A stretch of DNA of 64,000 bases from SMXL01 sp036985715 (GTDB lineage Bacteria > Bacteroidota > Rhodothermia > Rhodothermales > UBA10348). The stretch is taken from positions 7,778 to 71,777 of the forward strand of contig BTQE01000002.1 of NCBI GenBank assembly GCA_036985715.1. The letters are read 5' to 3'. The notes under the pieces were generated by a model. That model saw nothing but the letters and a program-made list of their open reading frames with translations, did not search any database and was not told the DNA's origin. This document shows positions 61,881-64,000 of the stretch, in pieces. The position numbers and the translations under genes were made by a program. Position 1 is the stretch's first letter; every line of letters begins with the position of its first letter.

Positions 61881-62216
61881 TTACAGGAATCCCAATTCAA
61901 GTCGAGCCGCTTCCGACATCATATCCGGATGAAACGGAGGGTCAAATGTCAAGTCCACTCGGGCTTCGACCACTTCAGGGATATCACGGACTCGTTGCTC
62001 AACCTGACCTGGTAGAAAGCCTGCCGCCGGACAATTGGGAGTGGTGAGCGTCATTGTAATAAGTACGGTGTAATCCGGGTTGACCTGGACATTGTAAATC
62101 AGACCAAGATCAAACACATTTACCGGTATTTCAGGGTCGTAAACTGTCTGAATGGCCTCTATAACGGTTTTTTCGATCTCCTCCGGTGACAGTTTATTCA
62201 AGGCATCTTCAGTCAT
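61881..62216 (-). CDS. SufT/MIP18-family (DUF59) Fe-S assembly protein
   Basis: A 111-residue DUF59 protein with IEKTVIEAIQTVYDPEIPVNVFDLGLIY, VLITMTLTTPNCPAAG containing the family cysteine, and VDLTFDPPFHPDMMSE. SufT-like proteins help mature or deliver iron-sulfur clusters. Its ATG overlaps the sufE stop by 4 bp, and sufS precedes sufE, so it is the last visible gene of a SUF operon. Confidence 0.88.
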   Translation of the reverse strand: MTEDALNKLSPEEIEKTVIEAIQTVYDPEIPVNVFDLGLIYNVQVNPDYTVLITMTLTTPNCPAAGFLPGQVEQRVRDIPEVVEARVDLTFDPPFHPDMMSEAARLELGFL

Positions 62217-62653
62217 GACACCTCTCCTAAATGCGAAAGTGCCACCGCGTACAGCCGAATCTGCTTGATCATCAAATCCAGTCCGTTCTTCCGGGTAGGA
62301 GAGAGGTGCTCCTTCATTCCGATCTGGTCGAGGAACGAGAGGTCGGCACCCGCGACCGAGCTGGCGGGCTGCCCATTTAGAATCCGCAAAAGAATAGCCA
62401 CGAGTCCCTTGGTTATCAGGGCATCGCTGTCGGCTGTCAGACGGATGAGGCCACCGTCAGTCTCCGCCCTCAGCCACACCTGAGATTGACAACCTCGAAC
62501 AAGGTATTCGTCTGTTTTGAACGCTTCATCGATCAAGGGGAGCGATCTACCCAGATCGATAAGGTGTTCATATCGACCCATCCAATCGTCGAACAGTTCG
62601 AACTCCTCAACGATTTCTGCCGCTCGTTCCGCAATGGTCCCGGTTGAGGTCAT
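62213..62653 (-). CDS. sufE: Cysteine desulfuration protein SufE
   Basis: Accepts persulfide sulfur from SufS for iron-sulfur cluster assembly. The 146-residue protein has the helical leader EIVEEFELFDDWMGRYEHLIDLG, and the active-cysteine loop VRGCQSQVWL. The LTADSDALITKGLVAILLRI segment is the other family landmark. The start is 1 bp from the sufS stop and the stop overlaps the next gene, indicating tight translational coupling. Confidence 0.93.
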   Translation of the reverse strand: MTSTGTIAERAAEIVEEFELFDDWMGRYEHLIDLGRSLPLIDEAFKTDEYLVRGCQSQVWLRAETDGGLIRLTADSDALITKGLVAILLRILNGQPASSVAGADLSFLDQIGMKEHLSPTRKNGLDLMIKQIRLYAVALSHLGEVS

Positions 62654-62654
62654 G

Positions 62655-63926
62655 CTAGCTTAGTAGGGAGGAAGCCTGTTTGAGGGCGTCGAACAGTCGA
62701 TCGATTTCTTCGAGGGTGTTATAGAATGCGAATGAGGCTCTAACCGTACCCGGAATTTGATAGTGGTCCATCAGCGGCTGCGTACAGTGATGGCCAGTTC
62801 TTACGGCGATGCCGAGTCTGTCCAGGACGGATCCCACGTCATACGGATGGCAATCACCAAGGAGGAATGATATCACGCTGGCGCGCTCGGCTGCGTGACC
62901 TATAAATCGGATCGACTCAATCTCTGTTAGCTTGCTGATGGCCGCCGAAAGGAGTCGTGCTTCATGTTGTTCGATGAAATCGTATCCGAGCTCCTGGATG
63001 TAGTCAACGGCGGCTCCGAGCCCGATTGTACCGGCGATGTTGGGAGTGCCTGCTTCAAACTTGTGCGGCAGTTTATTGAATGTTGTTCCCGAGAAGCTCA
63101 CGGATTCGATCATGTCTCCACCGCCTTGATATGGTGGCATGGCGTCGAGGAGGTCTTCTTTTCCGTAGAGGACTCCGATACCGGTCGGGCCAAACATCTT
63201 GTGTCCGGAAAAGGCAAAGAAATCACAGCCCAGCCGACCGACATGAACCGGCATATGCGGAACAGCTTGCGCGCCGTCAATAACAACAGGTACACCCCCG
63301 GCGTGAGATAACTCGATAATTTGCTCGACCGGATTAATCGTACCCAGTGAATTGGAGACATGGGTGAGGGCTACAATACACGTCCTATCCCCAAGCAAAT
63401 TCTCGAACGCCTCGAGATCGAGGCTTCCGTCCTCATGAATGGGTGCGACTATTACCCGTGCTCCTGTTTGTTCACTCAGGATCTGCCACGGCACAATATT
63501 CGAGTGGTGCTCCATCATCGTGACGAGGATTTCGCTGTCGCTATTCAGCCGCGGCCGGGCATATGATTGGGCGACCAGGTTGAGCGCCTCCGTCGTACCT
63601 CGCGTAAAGACAATCTCAGACGTGCTAGCCGCTCCGATGAAACACCGTACGGTTTCGCGGACGGACTCGTACATCTCCGTTGCTCTCTGGCTGAGGGTGT
63701 GGACGCCGCGATGTACGTTGCTGTTGTGCTCCTCGTAGTACAAGCGAATTCGGTCAATGACAGACCCGGGTTTCTGGGACGTGGCTGCATTATCAAGATA
63801 TACGAGCGGCTGGCCATGAATGGTTTGTTCCAGAATGGGGAAATCCTGACGAATATCTGCTAGTATGCGGTCCAGGGTCTCGTCGCGACCGGCTTTCTGA
63901 CTGGTATGCAAATTCGCAGTAATCAT
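62655..63926 (-). CDS. sufS: Cysteine desulfurase SufS (group II)
   Basis: A pyridoxal-phosphate enzyme that takes sulfur from cysteine as an enzyme-bound persulfide. The 423-residue protein shows VYLDNAATSQKP, NSNVHRGVHTLSQRAT, TRGTTEALNLVAQ, EHHSNIVPWQ, FFAFSGHKMFGPTG with the PLP lysine, and RTGHHCTQPLM with the catalytic cysteine. The SufS-type RVGHHC position is normal. Upstream bases to the right edge probably hold the end of another suf gene. Confidence 0.94.
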   Translation of the reverse strand: MITANLHTSQKAGRDETLDRILADIRQDFPILEQTIHGQPLVYLDNAATSQKPGSVIDRIRLYYEEHNSNVHRGVHTLSQRATEMYESVRETVRCFIGAASTSEIVFTRGTTEALNLVAQSYARPRLNSDSEILVTMMEHHSNIVPWQILSEQTGARVIVAPIHEDGSLDLEAFENLLGDRTCIVALTHVSNSLGTINPVEQIIELSHAGGVPVVIDGAQAVPHMPVHVGRLGCDFFAFSGHKMFGPTGIGVLYGKEDLLDAMPPYQGGGDMIESVSFSGTTFNKLPHKFEAGTPNIAGTIGLGAAVDYIQELGYDFIEQHEARLLSAAISKLTEIESIRFIGHAAERASVISFLLGDCHPYDVGSVLDRLGIAVRTGHHCTQPLMDHYQIPGTVRASFAFYNTLEEIDRLFDALKQASSLLS

Positions 63927-63932
63927 GGATGG

Positions 63933-63998
63933 TCAGGAAGCAGGAGGGCTTGTGGATTTACGAGGTGGCTCGTTCAGGGAATCGCCGGGCGACGTGCT
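63933..63998 (-). other. Possible 3' end of the gene upstream of sufS
   Basis: Two minus-strand frames are open to the right edge. One ends with a stop at 63933-63935, 6 bp before the sufS start; the other ends at 63958-63960. In SUF operons sufD usually precedes sufS, so one of these is probably the sufD tail, but at 13-21 residues neither can be assigned. Confidence 0.3.
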
Positions 63999-64000
63999 CA

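Noticed and set aside
1..64000. rRNA, tRNA, insertion sequence, integrase, phage or CRISPR signals
   Set aside because: None found on reading intergenic regions and gene content; base composition is even across the window.

Overview
The window looks like chromosomal DNA of an aerobic Gram-negative bacterium of the Rhodothermota/Balneolota-Bacteroidota group. Grounds for this: a PorV/PorQ-type outer-membrane protein, a GWxTD-domain lipoprotein, a CarboxypepD_reg-like cell-surface protein, an ELWxxDGT-type repeat lipoprotein, TonB machinery, haem A synthesis genes for a cytochrome oxidase, and many lipobox-bearing lipoproteins. Base composition is close to even and homogeneous. I see no rRNA, tRNA, CRISPR array, insertion sequence, phage gene or integrase. 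The placement rests on family content recalled from memory, not on a search.

Layout. (1) 1-4.9 kb, + strand: an operon-like run with the C-terminal part of a LYS4-type homoaconitase, an isocitrate/homoisocitrate dehydrogenase, a fusion of a CitD-like acyl-carrier domain to CitE, and CitF. This unusual tricarboxylate module is the best candidate for an undescribed pathway. (2) 5-11.2 kb, +: M28 peptidase, rsmB, PorV-like porin, a GtrB/DPM1-like glycosyltransferase and a TonB protein. (3) 11.2-15.3 kb, -: a small outer-membrane protein, a TonB-dependent receptor and an RsmF-like methyltransferase, tightly packed. (4) 15.6-22.2 kb, +: polyprenyl glycosylphosphotransferase, gatB, a thioredoxin-fold lipoprotein without CXXC, tpiA and a GWxTD lipoprotein. 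(5) 22.2-25.3 kb, -: a degenerate GH3 domain fused to a serine hydrolase, and an FmdB-like protein that has lost most zinc ligands. (6) 25.5-30 kb: an MFS transporter, then ctaA-ctaB-rlmN on the minus strand with a perfect hairpin in front of ctaA. (7) 30-37 kb, +: secD, secF, a STAS protein, a clear terminator, purA and a sensor kinase. (8) 37-43 kb: a membrane protein resembling a sigma/anti-sigma fusion, a SAM hydrolase, yraN, a carboxypeptidase-regulatory-domain protein and an acyl-CoA synthetase. (9) 43-49.6 kb: a repeat lipoprotein, the tyrosine catabolic pair hppD-hmgA with a consensus-like promoter, an unknown lipoprotein and an AcuI-like reductase. (10) 49.6-59 kb: an M16 peptidase, a stand-alone MshEN-like protein beside a PilB/GspE ATPase, then a plsC-like gene, gltS-like gene and lipoprotein on the minus strand. 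(11) 59-64 kb: HU, a zinc-ribbon/TPR membrane protein, a META lipoprotein, a TPM-domain protein, and the sufS-sufE-sufT end of a SUF iron-sulfur operon.

Functionally the window mixes housekeeping genes (translation fidelity, protein export, purine synthesis, glycolysis, Fe-S assembly, haem A) with cell-envelope genes. Three genes carry domains that keep the fold but have lost catalytic or metal-binding residues (the GH3 domain, the thioredoxin-fold lipoprotein, FmdB). All function calls come from motif and family recognition by eye; no alignment or database search was run.
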